The translations under genes and the position numbers were made by a program. Below are positions 52,607 through 61,899 of a DNA stretch of 64,000 nucleotides, one piece after another. Origin of the DNA: Bacteroidales bacterium (GTDB lineage: Bacteria > Bacteroidota > Bacteroidia > Bacteroidales > P3); NCBI GenBank assembly GCA_017934545.1, contig JAGBJI010000009.1:62001-126000 (forward strand), written 5' to 3'. The notes beneath the pieces are model-generated. The model was given only the letters and a program-made list of their open reading frames with translations, was not told where the DNA came from and made no database searches. Every line of letters begins with the position of its first letter. The stretch's first letter is position 1.

Positions 52607-52921
52607 TCAAACTTTTATTTCAACTTCAACTCCCGAAGGCAACTCCAACTTCATAAGAGCATCAATTGTCTGTGTAGATGTGCTGGTTATATCAAGCAAA
52701 CGCTTGTATGAACTCAACTCAAACTGTTCTCTTGATTTCTTATTCACAAAAGTTGAACGGTTAACTGTAAAGATTTTCTTATTAGTCGGCAAAGGTATAG
52801 GTCCCTGTACATGCGCCCCTGTCAACTTAACGGTCTTGACAATCTTTTCAGCTGATTTATCAACTAAATTGTGGTCATAAGACTTCAATTTGATTCTGAT
52901 TTTTTGTTTTTCCTGGCTCAC
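52607..52921 (-). CDS. rpsJ: 30S ribosomal protein S10
   Basis: The 104-residue product, [40 protein letters not shown] and [20 protein letters not shown], is S10/NusE, also part of antitermination complexes. It ends in tandem stops (TGA TAG). Confidence 0.97.
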   Translation of the reverse strand: MSQEKQKIRIKLKSYDHNLVDKSAEKIVKTVKLTGAHVQGPIPLPTNKKIFTVNRSTFVNKKSREQFELSSYKRLLDITSTSTQTIDALMKLELPSGVEVEIKV

Positions 52922-52958
52922 AATTTTTAATTTTTATGTGTTAAACCTATTTTATTTT

Positions 52959-55043
52959 TTAATTATTATCTTTTAAAACTTCGTCCGTAACATCTTTAGG
53001 TGCCTGTGCATAATGGGAAAATTCCATTGTAGAGTTTGCCCTTCCGGATGTTATCGTTCTCAATGCAGTCACATATCCGAACATTTGTCCCAGAGGAACT
53101 TTTGCTTTTACACTCTGAACTCCTATTTTTGCAGTTATATTTTCCAAGATAGCCCTTCTTCTGTTCAAGTCACCAGTAACATCACCCAAATAAGCATCAG
53201 GGGTATTGACTTCCACTGACATTATAGGTTCCAACAATACAGGTTTTGCTTTCTTGGCTGCAGTACGGAATGCCAACTTGGCACAAAGTTCAAATGACAA
53301 CGCATCAGAGTCAACAGGATGGAATGACCCGTCTTTTAACACGACTTTCATACTTTCCACAGGATAGCCTGCCAAAACTCCGTTATGCATAGCATCTTTG
53401 AAACCTTTTTCAACCGAAGGAATAAACTCTTTAGGAACATCTCCGCCCTTAACTTCGTTGACAAATTGCAATCCCTTAACGCCTTCGTCTGCAGGACCGA
53501 TGGAGAAGATAATATCAGCAAATTTTCCTCTACCGCCCGTCTGCTTTTTGTAAACTTCACGGTGCTCAACCTCTTCGGTGATTGCTTCTTTGTACGCAAC
53601 CTGCGGTCTTCCCTCATTTACTTCCACGTTAAACTCGCGTTTGATACGGTCGGTTACAATATCCAAATGCAACTCTCCCATACCTCTTAAGATAGTCTGA
53701 CCCGATGTTTCATCAGTTTCAACACACAACGTAGGGTCTTCTTCTGCAAGTTTTGTCAAAGCATTGTTAAACTTATCTATATCAGCCTGCTGTTTAGGTT
53801 CAATTGCAATTGAAATCACAGGGTCAGGGAATGTTATAGATTCCAAGATAATAGGATTAGCCTCATCGCAAAGAGTATGACCCGTCTTTATATCTTTGAA
53901 ACCTACTGCCGCTGCAATATCGCCCGCTTCTATCTTTTCAATAGGATTTTGACGGTTTGCATGCATCTGCATTATACGCGATATACGTTCTTTCTTTCCC
54001 GTATTTGCATTAAACACGTAAGAACCCGATTCCAATGAACCGCTGTAAACACGAAAGAAACACAAACGACCTACATAAGGGTCGGTTGCTATCTTAAACG
54101 CCAAAGCACTGAACGGTGCTTTTACGTTGACAGGGCGTTGTACAGGTTCGTCCGTTTTAGGATTTACACCCTCTATTTCAGGTACGTCTACTGGGCTAGG
54201 TAAGTATGCACAAACTGCATCTATAAGATTTTGTATTCCTTTGTTTTTAAATGCAGACCCGCACAAAACCGGACATATCCTCATTTCACAGGTTGCCTTG
54301 CGTACATAGTTGATTACTTCTTCTTCAGTAATGGAGTTTTCGTCTTCCATGTATCTTTCCAACAATGCGTCGTCTTCTTCGGCAACTCCTTCTATGAGTT
54401 GTTTTCTGTACTTGGCTGCAATCTCTTTCAAATCATCAGGCATAGGAACTTCGTAACATGTAGTTCCCTTTGACTCTTCGTCGTAAATAAATGCTTTATT
54501 TTTAACTAAATCTATAACGCCTTTAAACATATCTTCCTGTCCGATAGGTATCTCCAACGGAACAGGGTTTGCACCAAGTTTTTCTTTGATTTCAGAAAGT
54601 ACGTTGAAAAAGTCTGCACCCGCTCTGTCCATTTTGTTGACAAAACAAACACGGGGTACTTTGTACTTATCAGCCTGACGCCATACGGTTTCGCTTTGAG
54701 GTTCAACACCGCCCACTGCACAGAACAATGCTATCGCACCGTCCAAAACACGCAACGAACGCTCAACCTCGGCAGTGAAATCCACGTGGCCCGGAGTATC
54801 AATGATATTTATTTTATGGTCACGGTTCTTGTATTTCCAGAATACTGTAGTTGCAGCAGAAGTGATTGTTATTCCCCTCTCCTGCTCTTGGGCCATCCAG
54901 TCCATTGTTGCCGTACCGTCATGTGTTTCGCCTATCTTGTGATTTTTTCCGGTATAGAACAATATACGCTCGGTTGTTGTTGTTTTGCCGGCGTCTATAT
55001 GGGCCATTATACCAATATTCCTTATTAAACGTAAATCTGCCAT
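52959..55043 (-). CDS. fusA: Elongation factor G
   Basis: The 694-residue translocation GTPase. G domain: [54 protein letters not shown] and [13 protein letters not shown]. Domains II-V follow in order, with [20 protein letters not shown] near 460 and the domain [16 protein letters not shown] near 620. It lies between rpsG and rpsJ, the usual str arrangement. Confidence 0.97.
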   Translation of the reverse strand: MADLRLIRNIGIMAHIDAGKTTTTERILFYTGKNHKIGETHDGTATMDWMAQEQERGITITSAATTVFWKYKNRDHKINIIDTPGHVDFTAEVERSLRVLDGAIALFCAVGGVEPQSETVWRQADKYKVPRVCFVNKMDRAGADFFNVLSEIKEKLGANPVPLEIPIGQEDMFKGVIDLVKNKAFIYDEESKGTTCYEVPMPDDLKEIAAKYRKQLIEGVAEEDDALLERYMEDENSITEEEVINYVRKATCEMRICPVLCGSAFKNKGIQNLIDAVCAYLPSPVDVPEIEGVNPKTDEPVQRPVNVKAPFSALAFKIATDPYVGRLCFFRVYSGSLESGSYVFNANTGKKERISRIMQMHANRQNPIEKIEAGDIAAAVGFKDIKTGHTLCDEANPIILESITFPDPVISIAIEPKQQADIDKFNNALTKLAEEDPTLCVETDETSGQTILRGMGELHLDIVTDRIKREFNVEVNEGRPQVAYKEAITEEVEHREVYKKQTGGRGKFADIIFSIGPADEGVKGLQFVNEVKGGDVPKEFIPSVEKGFKDAMHNGVLAGYPVESMKVVLKDGSFHPVDSDALSFELCAKLAFRTAAKKAKPVLLEPIMSVEVNTPDAYLGDVTGDLNRRRAILENITAKIGVQSVKAKVPLGQMFGYVTALRTITSGRANSTMEFSHYAQAPKDVTDEVLKDNN

Positions 55044-55068
55044 TTATTTTTACAATCTTCTTACCTTT

Positions 55069-55536
55069 TTACATTCTGAAGTGTGAGAACGCCTTATTTG
55101 CTTCGGCCATTCTGTGTATGTCTTCTTTTCTCTTGAATGCAGCACCTTCTTCTTTTGAAGCGGCTATAATTTCCGAAGCCAAACGTGCTGCCATTGATTT
55201 TTCATTTCTTTTTCTTGCAAAACCTATAAGATTCTTCATGCCCATAGACTGCTTTCTTTCAGGACGTATTTCCGTAGGAATCTGAAACGTAGCACCGCCT
55301 ATTCTGCGTGAACGTACCTCTACATTAGGTGTTACATTAGCCAATCCTTTCTTCCAAACCTCAAGACCGTCTTCTTTCGTTCTTTCACTTACGATATCTA
55401 TTGCATCATAAAAAATTGCATATGCTATAGTTTTCTTTCCCTTCAACATGATGTTGTTTACAAACTTTGTAACCATAACATCATTATATTTAGGGTCCGG
55501 AAGAATTATTCTTTTTCTTGGTCTAGCTTTTCTCAT
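55069..55536 (-). CDS. rpsG: 30S ribosomal protein S7
   Basis: The 155-residue product, [39 protein letters not shown] and the YQIP-like [20 protein letters not shown], is S7, which organises the 30S head. It is located between rpsL and fusA. Confidence 0.97.
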   Translation of the reverse strand: MRKARPRKRIILPDPKYNDVMVTKFVNNIMLKGKKTIAYAIFYDAIDIVSERTKEDGLEVWKKGLANVTPNVEVRSRRIGGATFQIPTEIRPERKQSMGMKNLIGFARKRNEKSMAARLASEIIAASKEEGAAFKRKEDIHRMAEANKAFSHFRM

Positions 55537-55570
55537 TTTATCTCCAATGCCTGTTAAAAAATTCTACAAA

Positions 55571-55954
55571 TTATTTCTTTGCATCCTTCGGTCTTTTAGC
55601 GCCGTATTTTGAACGTCTTTGTTTTCTGCCGTCCACACCTGCTGTATCCAAAGCACCTCTTATTATATGATATCTTACGCCCGGAAGGTCTTTTACCCTG
55701 CCTCCGCGTATCATTACTATAGAGTGCTCCTGCAAATTGTGTCCTTCACCCGGAATATAAGCATTAACTTCTTTAGTGTTAGTCAATTTTACTCTGGCTA
55801 CTTTTCTCATTGCAGAATTAGGTTTTTTAGGAGTGGTGGTATAAACCCTCGTACATACACCTCTTCTCTGCGGACAAGAATCCAATGCCGGTGATTTACT
55901 CTTATATTCCATTTTCTGACGTCCCTTGCGGACTAACTGCTGAATTGTTGGCAT
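55571..55954 (-). CDS. rpsL: 30S ribosomal protein S12
   Basis: The product has 127 residues from the ATG at 55954 ([20 protein letters not shown]). The frame stays open 55 codons upstream, but that stretch is mRNA leader and has no S12 homology. The decoding-centre loop [20 protein letters not shown] and [20 protein letters not shown] carry the Lys residues tied to streptomycin response; both are wild type ([15 protein letters not shown]). It is the first gene of the ribosomal block. Confidence 0.97.
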   Translation of the reverse strand: MPTIQQLVRKGRQKMEYKSKSPALDSCPQRRGVCTRVYTTTPKKPNSAMRKVARVKLTNTKEVNAYIPGEGHNLQEHSIVMIRGGRVKDLPGVRYHIIRGALDTAGVDGRKQRRSKYGAKRPKDAKK

Positions 55955-56327
55955 ATCAAAAAATTTTCTTTTCTGTTTCTTTTGTTTTAAAATTTTCCTT
56001 TTTAAACCTTTAACAACCGTAAAACTTCGGGTTGCAATCAAGGTATTCTTATTATACGCCTGATAAATAAAAAATGTTACATTTTCCTCGCAAACACTTA
56101 ATATTATCAGCACTGTCACAGAAAATAATCACGTCATTTCAATTGCAGCCAACAATTTACTTTGAATTTCTCCCAAGTACGCAACCCTCATAGAATCAAA
56201 GACTTTGTCCTATTTTCTCATACTCATCAGAGAACGCTTTTATTTTCAATTTGCAAAATTACAACAATTTATAATACTGACCAAATATTTTTTAATTTTT
56301 TTTATAATTTTTTCTCCTTTAATTTCA
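55955..56327. other. rpsL leader and promoter region
   Basis: No gene. The -7 box on the minus strand (TAATTTTG, 56254-56261) implies a leader of about 290 bases before rpsL, long for a ribosomal operon, so it may hold attenuation or autoregulatory structure. No riboswitch or clear L/S-protein binding mimic could be recognised by eye. Confidence 0.5.
56254..56261 (-). promoter_or_regulatory. Ribosomal block promoter, -7 box
   Basis: Minus strand TAATTTTG followed by C. It is the only strong TAnnTTTG box I see upstream of rpsL. Confidence 0.6.
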
Positions 56328-56517
56328 GCCCTTTCGCAAAAAACCGCCGCCTTTTCGCATTTAATTTCCGCCCAATGCCGCTTTAATGTCAAAAAAAACT
56401 ATTTTTTTGATGCAAAAAATCTGATTTTTTCAGTCAAAAAACCTATTTTTTTCAGAATTACTTTCAGAAAGGGCGGCGTTTAAACATTAAAAGGCAAAAA
56501 TTAAACGTAATAAGGCA
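56328..56517. repeat. Large 21-22 bp phased dyad array, GCC/GGC-flanked, copy 1
   Basis: GCC occurs at 56328, 56349 and 56370 (21 apart). It is followed by A-tract/T-tract dyads centred at 56400 (AAAACTATTTT), 56422 (AAATCTGATTT), 56443.5 (AAACCTATTT) and 56466 (CTTTCAGAAAG). GGC then ends at 56474, 56495 and 56516 (21 apart). It therefore has GCC units on the left, GGC units on the right and palindromes in the centre. The reverse complement of its right end, CCGCCCTTTCTGAAAGTAAT, matches the left centre of copy 2 at 63804 with one mismatch. Confidence 0.85.
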
Positions 56518-56624
56518 CCGTTCAATTAATTACACATTGTCACAAGGCAAAGAAAAATTTTCCCCACACAATACATATATATAATTATATGTACGGGAAA
56601 AAATTAAAAAAAATGAATAAAAAA

Positions 56625-57539
56625 TCACGGATTAAACCTCAACCTTGCAAAAACGGGATAATGGTCGCTCGGCAAACGCCGCTTGGATTTTTTGAATTGA
56701 ATTTCTTTCGGAGCGTCCACTGCTTTTTCGCTATCATCCGCATATGATTTGTCCCAATATCCGTCTGTCAGCACGGCATAGCGGTCAACATAAAAATGTT
56801 TTGTAACAAAGATATGGTCTATTCGGCTGCTTGTGGTCACGTCGGAATTAAAATTGTTGAACGTTCCGTTAGTAATAAATTTCAAACGTGCCGAAGTATA
56901 ACAGTCCGACAACAATTGCGATTGTGTAAATATTGTATAAATGCCGTCAGTTTGGTCAACATTGAAATCACCCGTCAATACGGCGGGATTGTCTTTGGCT
57001 GTTTCCTTTATCTTTCTGACAACCAACTCCGAACTTTTTTGCCTTGCCTCCACTCCTACGTGGTCCATGTGCAGATTGAACATATAAAAAATCTTTCCGC
57101 TTTGTTTTTCCTTAAAACGTCCCCACGTACAGATTCTCACACATGCAGCATCCCAACCTTTAAGCGGAACGTCCGTCTGTTCATTCAACCAAAAATGACC
57201 GCTGTCTTCAAGTTCTATCCTGTCTTTTTTATAAAACACGGCGGCATATTCACCCGACTGTTTGCCGTCTTCTCGTCCTACGCCTATATAGCCGTAACCG
57301 TCCAAAGCATTCAGCATATCAATCAGTTGCGAGTGCAACACCTCCTGTGTACCCAATACATCGGGCTGTTCATAATTGATTTGCGAACACAGAACCGCGC
57401 AACGTTTTTGCCACTCATTGCCGTTAACGGAATCGCGGCTGTTCTTATTCCTTATATTATATGTTGCAACGCATAAATCCTGTGCAAATAAATTTTGCAA
57501 CATCAAAAAACAAATAAAAAGCAAAGAGATTTTTTTCAT
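56625..57539 (-). CDS. Exported endonuclease/exonuclease/phosphatase family protein
   Basis: The product has 304 residues: a signal peptide (1-19), then an EEP fold. Motifs: LCVATYNIRNKNSRD near 22, DVLGTQEVLHSQL near 60 (catalytic Glu), FNLHMDHVGVEARQKSSELV near 152, AVLTGDFNVD near 186 (Asp-Asn), SSRIDHIFV near 238 and RLPSDHYPVFARL near 288 (final Asp-His). This group includes DNases, sphingomyelinase-like and inositol-phosphate phosphatases; an extracytoplasmic substrate is implied. It stands alone, with phased array copy 1 on its downstream side. Confidence 0.88.
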   Translation of the reverse strand: MKKISLLFICFLMLQNLFAQDLCVATYNIRNKNSRDSVNGNEWQKRCAVLCSQINYEQPDVLGTQEVLHSQLIDMLNALDGYGYIGVGREDGKQSGEYAAVFYKKDRIELEDSGHFWLNEQTDVPLKGWDAACVRICTWGRFKEKQSGKIFYMFNLHMDHVGVEARQKSSELVVRKIKETAKDNPAVLTGDFNVDQTDGIYTIFTQSQLLSDCYTSARLKFITNGTFNNFNSDVTTSSRIDHIFVTKHFYVDRYAVLTDGYWDKSYADDSEKAVDAPKEIQFKKSKRRLPSDHYPVFARLRFNP

Positions 57540-57580
57540 CGGTTTTCAGAATTTAATTTTGTTCGAAACAGAATATTCAC

Positions 57581-57618
57581 AAAAAAGACCGCACCAAACT
57601 GTAATATGATGCGGTCTT
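57581..57618 (-). terminator. iorAB terminator
   Basis: Stem AAGACCGCA / TGCGGTCTT with a 16-base loop and, on the minus strand, a six-T run. It lies 30 bases past the iorB stop. Confidence 0.88.
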
Positions 57619-57647
57619 AAAATTTTGTTTACATTATTTTGTTGTAA

Positions 57648-58232
57648 TTACAACTGTTTGTCGGCTATTTCCCTGCCTGCCCGAAGGGCTTTAATGTTGG
57701 CTTCAACTATTTCTTCGCCCTTTCTTGCGAAGTTAGCACGCACTGCATCTTCCAATTTCTCAATATCAATCTTCAGATATTTGCTTGCAGCACCCAAAAC
57801 CACCATGTTAACGCCTTTAGGATTCTTTACCTCTTTGGCAACCGAGGTAAAATCGTGGAAGATATGGTTCGGAATATTGTTAATCTCCTTTTCAATGTCC
57901 GACATATCAGGGTAGTTAGGAATATTTACGAAAGGATTGGAGTCGGTTATAATCCAACCTGTTTTTTTGTTCAAAAAATTAACGTAACGCAATGCTTCCA
58001 TAGGTTCAACGGACAGGATAAGGTCGCATTGTCCTTCTGGGATAAGGTCGGAAGAAATAGGCTCGTCGCTCAAACGCAAATGTGATTGAACATCGCCTCC
58101 TCTTTGGCTCATACCGTGGGTTTCCGCCTGTTTCATGTACATACCCATTTCCAAAGCTGCTTTAGATATTATGGCAGCACTTGACAATGCTCCCATACCG
58201 CCTACTCCGCACAATATTATATCTATCTTCAT
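57648..58232 (-). CDS. iorB: Indolepyruvate:ferredoxin oxidoreductase, beta subunit
   Basis: A 194-residue subunit of the archaeal-type 2-oxoacid oxidoreductase that decarboxylates aryl pyruvates to aryl-acetyl-CoA. The gamma/beta-type domain shows IILCGVGGMGALSSAAIISK at the N-terminus, VGMQAET-like MKQAETHGMSQRGGDVQSHL near 35, and PEGQCDLILSVEPMEALRY near 63. It follows iorA by 14 bases and is translated with it; a terminator follows. Confidence 0.92.
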   Translation of the reverse strand: MKIDIILCGVGGMGALSSAAIISKAALEMGMYMKQAETHGMSQRGGDVQSHLRLSDEPISSDLIPEGQCDLILSVEPMEALRYVNFLNKKTGWIITDSNPFVNIPNYPDMSDIEKEINNIPNHIFHDFTSVAKEVKNPKGVNMVVLGAASKYLKIDIEKLEDAVRANFARKGEEIVEANIKALRAGREIADKQL

Positions 58233-58246
58233 TTTAACAGTCCTCC

Positions 58247-59848
58247 TTATTTCTTTAACATTTTACGTTTCTTGTTAGCCCAAACTATACAATCTCTTCT
58301 CGGAATTATGACGCTGACGCCCTTGTATGCTATTTCCTCTTTCATAATCTTCACATTCTCCTCGTGGTTCTTTGCCAAAGGAGAAAGAACTCTGATATGG
58401 GCAGGGTCAACTCCGATACCCGTACAGATACTCTCTATTCTGCCGGTTGCGGACGACTTTTGGGAACCCGTCATTGCGGTAATATCGTTGTCAAGTATGA
58501 TAACAGTCACAGGAATATTATCTACGCAACAGTCAAGCAAGCCTGTCATACCGCTGTGAGTGAAAGTAGAGTCACCGATTACGGCAACGGTAGGTTTTAA
58601 GTCGGCTTCGGCAGCACCTTTTGCCATTGTGATGGAAGCACCCATATCAACAGTGGAATAGATAGCGTTGAACGGAGGCAAAGCACCCAATGTATAACAA
58701 CCTATATCTGAAAATACTCTGCTGTCACCGAATTCTTTCATAGCCTCATTTAATGCCAAGTAAGAATCTCTGTGAGGGCATCCGTCACAAAGTTTAGGCG
58801 GACGCGGAGCAACTAAACTTGGTATTTCAAAGCCGCCCTCTACGTCAATGCCTACTGCTTTGGCTACGCTGTTAGGTGACAATTCTCCGTCCCTTTGTAT
58901 AGTTCCGTCCAAACGTCCGTGAATAGGTTTGGAGTTTTTCAACAATCCTTTGATTAATCTCTCATAAATAGGCTGTCCTTCCTCAACTACCAACAATTCT
59001 TCGCTTTCGTCGTAAAGTGTTTGCAGAAGATTTTCCGGCATAGGATACTGTGAAACTTTCAAAACGCTGTAAGGACATTTGCCGTCTTTGAAGTTTTCCA
59101 TCAAATAGTTGTATCCCAATCCGCAGGCTACTATACCTAATTTTTTGTTTTCACCTTTTACAAGTGTGTTAAAGCCTTTTGTTTCGCTTTCACGCATCAA
59201 ATCGTCCTGTTTGGCAATCAAACTCTTGTAATGACGTTTCGCATTAACGGGAAGCAATATGTATTGGCGTTTGTCAACAGGAAGAGTCAAATTGTTCTGT
59301 TCCCTTACGGCTGTCTTTCTTACAACGCCTGCACGTGAGTGAGCCAAACGCGTGGTAACTCTTATCATAACCGGAGTGTGATATTTCTCCGATATTTCAA
59401 AAGCGTAATGCACCATGTCGTAAGCCTCTTGTTGATTGGACGGTTCCAAGCAAGGAATCATTGCAAAATCTGCATATTGGCGTGAATCCTGCTCATCCTG
59501 CGAGGAGTGCATGCTCGGGTCGTCGGCTGCTATATAGACCAATCCTCCGTTTGCACCCGTGATTGCAGAGTTCATAAACGGGTCTGCAGCAACGTTCATG
59601 CCCACATGCTTGCAGCAAAACATGGCACGTTTGCCTGCGTACGACATTCCTATTGCGGCTTCCATAGCCGTTTTTTCATTACAAGCCCAATTGCTTCTTA
59701 TTCCCAATTCTTTTGCTTGTTTTGAATCCTGTATATATTCCGTTATCTCTGTGGACGGAGTGCCGGGATATGCAAAAACACCGGACAATCCCGCATCGAT
59801 AGCGGCTTGAGCGATTGCTTCGTCGCCCAATAAAAGTAATTTATCCAT
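58247..59848 (-). CDS. iorA: Indolepyruvate:ferredoxin oxidoreductase, alpha subunit (no ferredoxin domain)
   Basis: The 533-residue thiamine-diphosphate subunit opens with the pyrimidine-binding domain (GLSGVFAYPGTPSTEITEYI near 20, KHVGMNVAADPFMNSAITGA near 80). The PP-binding domain follows with PKLCDGCPHRDSYLALNEA near 350, DIGCYTLGALPPFNA near 377 and VAVIGDSTFTHSGMTGLLD near 415. It ends at KKRKMLKK, soon after IPRRDCIVWANKK. The archaeal enzyme continues with two [4Fe-4S] clusters of the CxxCxxC type; none are here, so electrons must leave by another route. It is the first gene of iorAB. Confidence 0.92.
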   Translation of the reverse strand: MDKLLLLGDEAIAQAAIDAGLSGVFAYPGTPSTEITEYIQDSKQAKELGIRSNWACNEKTAMEAAIGMSYAGKRAMFCCKHVGMNVAADPFMNSAITGANGGLVYIAADDPSMHSSQDEQDSRQYADFAMIPCLEPSNQQEAYDMVHYAFEISEKYHTPVMIRVTTRLAHSRAGVVRKTAVREQNNLTLPVDKRQYILLPVNAKRHYKSLIAKQDDLMRESETKGFNTLVKGENKKLGIVACGLGYNYLMENFKDGKCPYSVLKVSQYPMPENLLQTLYDESEELLVVEEGQPIYERLIKGLLKNSKPIHGRLDGTIQRDGELSPNSVAKAVGIDVEGGFEIPSLVAPRPPKLCDGCPHRDSYLALNEAMKEFGDSRVFSDIGCYTLGALPPFNAIYSTVDMGASITMAKGAAEADLKPTVAVIGDSTFTHSGMTGLLDCCVDNIPVTVIILDNDITAMTGSQKSSATGRIESICTGIGVDPAHIRVLSPLAKNHEENVKIMKEEIAYKGVSVIIPRRDCIVWANKKRKMLKK

Positions 59849-59908
59849 AATATCTGTTATTTATTTTTTAATTGTTCCCTTGCGGTCAATGTTTTTCAAA
59901 ATAAAACG

Positions 59909-59916
59909 CAAAGTTA
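59909..59916 (-). promoter_or_regulatory. iorAB promoter, -7 box
   Basis: Minus strand TAACTTTG followed by C, about 60 bases before the iorA ATG, with TTTTTGG about 20 bases upstream. Confidence 0.6.
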
Positions 59917-59958
59917 TAAACAAATTCCGAATTACCCAAAAATAATTTCAAAAAATTC

Positions 59959-60011
59959 TTTTCTGAAAAGAAAAAATTGTTTTCTGAAAAGGATTTTTTC
60001 TTTTCTGAAAA
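59959..60011. repeat. Three TTTTCTGAAAA palindromes at 21-bp steps
   Basis: TTTTCTGAAAA occurs at 59959-59969, 59980-59990 and 60001-60011, exactly 21 apart. This is the same end palindrome that caps the CATATG arrays. It lies between the divergent iorAB and ABC-F promoters, ending 23 bases before the ABC-F -7 box. Confidence 0.88.
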
Positions 60012-60033
60012 CAATTTTACAAAATATATATAT

Positions 60034-60041
60034 TACTTTTG
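60034..60041 (+). promoter_or_regulatory. ABC-F gene promoter, -7 box
   Basis: TACTTTTG followed by C, 25 bases before the ATG at 60067. The third TTTTCTGAAAA palindrome is centred about 28 bases upstream of it, near the -33 position. Confidence 0.6.
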
Positions 60042-60066
60042 CAAAAAGTAAAAAGGCTTTAAAATT

Positions 60067-61899
60067 ATGGAAGCAATACTGACGGCCGAACACCTTTACA
60101 AATCTTTCGGCGACAAAGTAATCTTTTCCGACCTGTCGTTCGGGGTGAACAAAGGCCAGAAAATAGCCCTTATAGGCCGCAACGGCGAAGGCAAATCTAC
60201 ATTGCTCAACATGTTGTTTGACCCTATGCAAAGGGACGGCGGAAACATCATCTTCAACTCTTCGGCCTACCCGTCCTATCTACCGCAAAACACATGGAAA
60301 AACGAATCCTGCTGCGTTATTGACGAACTTATGTCATGCCATGAGCCACATACGGAAGACAAAGATTCGTTTATAGCCCGTGCATCGCAGATGATGTCCG
60401 TTTTCGGCATAACCGACTTGCAAAAACCTCTCAATTTGCTGTCGGGAGGCGAACAAAAAAAGGTAGCCCTTGCCAAAGTATTGCTCAAAAATTCGCAGTT
60501 CTACGTATTAGACGAGCCTACCAACCATTTGGATATGGACATGATTGCATGGTTGGAGGGTTATCTGATAAAGAAAAACGTAACCCTTTTGATTGTAACG
60601 CACGACAGGGATTTTATAGACAAAGTCTGCACCGACATATACGAACTGTACAAAGGTCAAATAAGCCGTTACAACTGTTCAAAGCACGAAAACATACGTT
60701 TGTTTGACTGGTTTTTGGACAAAAAAGAAGAACGGGCGGCGTTGCTCAAGGCCGAAATAGACAAAGCCCGCAATCTGTATGCACGCGAGCTGGACTGGAT
60801 AAACCGCATGCCGCAGGCAAGGGGAACAAAAAGCAAAAAACGTATTGAAAACTTTGAATCCATAAAACAGAAAGCATTTCAAAAACAAGACAAAGAACAG
60901 GAAAAACTCTCCGTAATAGAAAACCGCATAGGCAAAAAGATATTGGAGATAAACGATATAAGCAAATCGTTTGACAAAGACCGCCCTTTGATAAAAAATT
61001 TCTCCTACACATTCAAAAAAGGCGACAAGATAGCGGTGATAGGACGCAACGGATGCGGCAAAAGCACGCTGTTGAACATCATCATGGGCAAAGAAAAACA
61101 AACGTCGGGGACAATCATCAAAGGCGAAACCGTAAGTTTCGGCTATTATCAGCAAAAAGGTCTTGAGGAAGAGCCTACCAAACGAGTTATAGACATAATC
61201 AAAGACATTGCGGAGTCAATAACCGTCAACAACGACGGAAAAAAATACGACATGTCCGCATCGTCGTTTTTGGAAAAGTTCGGCTTTAACAAGGACATGC
61301 AATTCCACCAGTACGGATTGTTGTCGGGCGGTGAAAAACGGCGGCTTTACTTGCTCAAAACCTTGATAGGCAACCCAAATTTTTTGATTTTGGACGAACC
61401 GACAAACGATTTGGATATTTATTCCCTGCTTACGCTGGAAGAGTTTCTGATTAACTACAAAGGATGTCTGCTCTTGGTTTCGCACGACAAACGGTTTATT
61501 GAAAACATTTCGCAAAACCATTCTTTTATCTTTGAATCCGACGGCAAAATAAAGGATTTTTATCTGCCTTATTCCGACTACGTAAAACAACAAAAGCAAA
61601 AACAAAACCCTCCGTCTGCCGCTTCGGACAATGCCAACGGCTACAAACTGCAAAAACAACAAAAAGCCATGCAACGCAAAGCCGTCAAACTGTCGTTCAA
61701 AGAACAAAAACTGTTGGAAGAAACCGAAACGCTTATTGCCGCATTGGAAAAAGAAAAAAAGGAACTGACCGAGCTTTTGTCTTCAGGTACGCTTTCAAGC
61801 ACGCAGATAGTGCAGACGGGACAACGTTTGCAGCAAATAATGGACGAAACCTCGCAGGCGGAAAACGTTTGGCTGGAATTAAACGAAAAAATATTATGA
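60067..61899 (+). CDS. ABC-F family ATPase (Uup-like)
   Basis: The 610-residue soluble protein has two ABC domains. Walker A motifs are GRNGEGKST near 38 and GRNGCGKST near 327. The ABC signatures are LSGGEQKKVALAKVLLKN near 128 and LSGGEKRRLYLLKTLIGN near 420, with Walker B DEPTNHLD and DEPTNDLD. Between them is a charged linker, and the C-terminus is a coiled coil (KQQKAMQRKAVKLSFKEQKL, IAALEKEKKELTELLS). This layout fits Uup, which acts on ribosomes or DNA rather than transport. It shares a divergent region with iorAB and overlaps aroB by ATGA. Confidence 0.93.
   Translation: MEAILTAEHLYKSFGDKVIFSDLSFGVNKGQKIALIGRNGEGKSTLLNMLFDPMQRDGGNIIFNSSAYPSYLPQNTWKNESCCVIDELMSCHEPHTEDKDSFIARASQMMSVFGITDLQKPLNLLSGGEQKKVALAKVLLKNSQFYVLDEPTNHLDMDMIAWLEGYLIKKNVTLLIVTHDRDFIDKVCTDIYELYKGQISRYNCSKHENIRLFDWFLDKKEERAALLKAEIDKARNLYARELDWINRMPQARGTKSKKRIENFESIKQKAFQKQDKEQEKLSVIENRIGKKILEINDISKSFDKDRPLIKNFSYTFKKGDKIAVIGRNGCGKSTLLNIIMGKEKQTSGTIIKGETVSFGYYQQKGLEEEPTKRVIDIIKDIAESITVNNDGKKYDMSASSFLEKFGFNKDMQFHQYGLLSGGEKRRLYLLKTLIGNPNFLILDEPTNDLDIYSLLTLEEFLINYKGCLLLVSHDKRFIENISQNHSFIFESDGKIKDFYLPYSDYVKQQKQKQNPPSAASDNANGYKLQKQQKAMQRKAVKLSFKEQKLLEETETLIAALEKEKKELTELLSSGTLSSTQIVQTGQRLQQIMDETSQAENVWLELNEKIL

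Noticed and set aside
55955-56119. 55-codon N-terminal extension of rpsL
   Set aside because: S12 is highly conserved and begins at the ATG at 55954; the extension is mRNA leader.
55955-56260. Riboswitch or L4/S7 autoregulatory RNA in the rpsL leader
   Set aside because: The leader is long enough, but I could not recognise any conserved fold by eye, so no call is made.
56796-57476. 226-codon plus-strand frame opposite the EEP-family gene
   Set aside because: The minus-strand product has a signal peptide and all EEP catalytic motifs; the plus frame has no recognisable feature.
60679-61155. Long open frame on the minus strand inside the ABC-F gene
   Set aside because: It is the complement of a clear ABC ATPase and has an odd Phe/Tyr-rich composition, a shadow frame.
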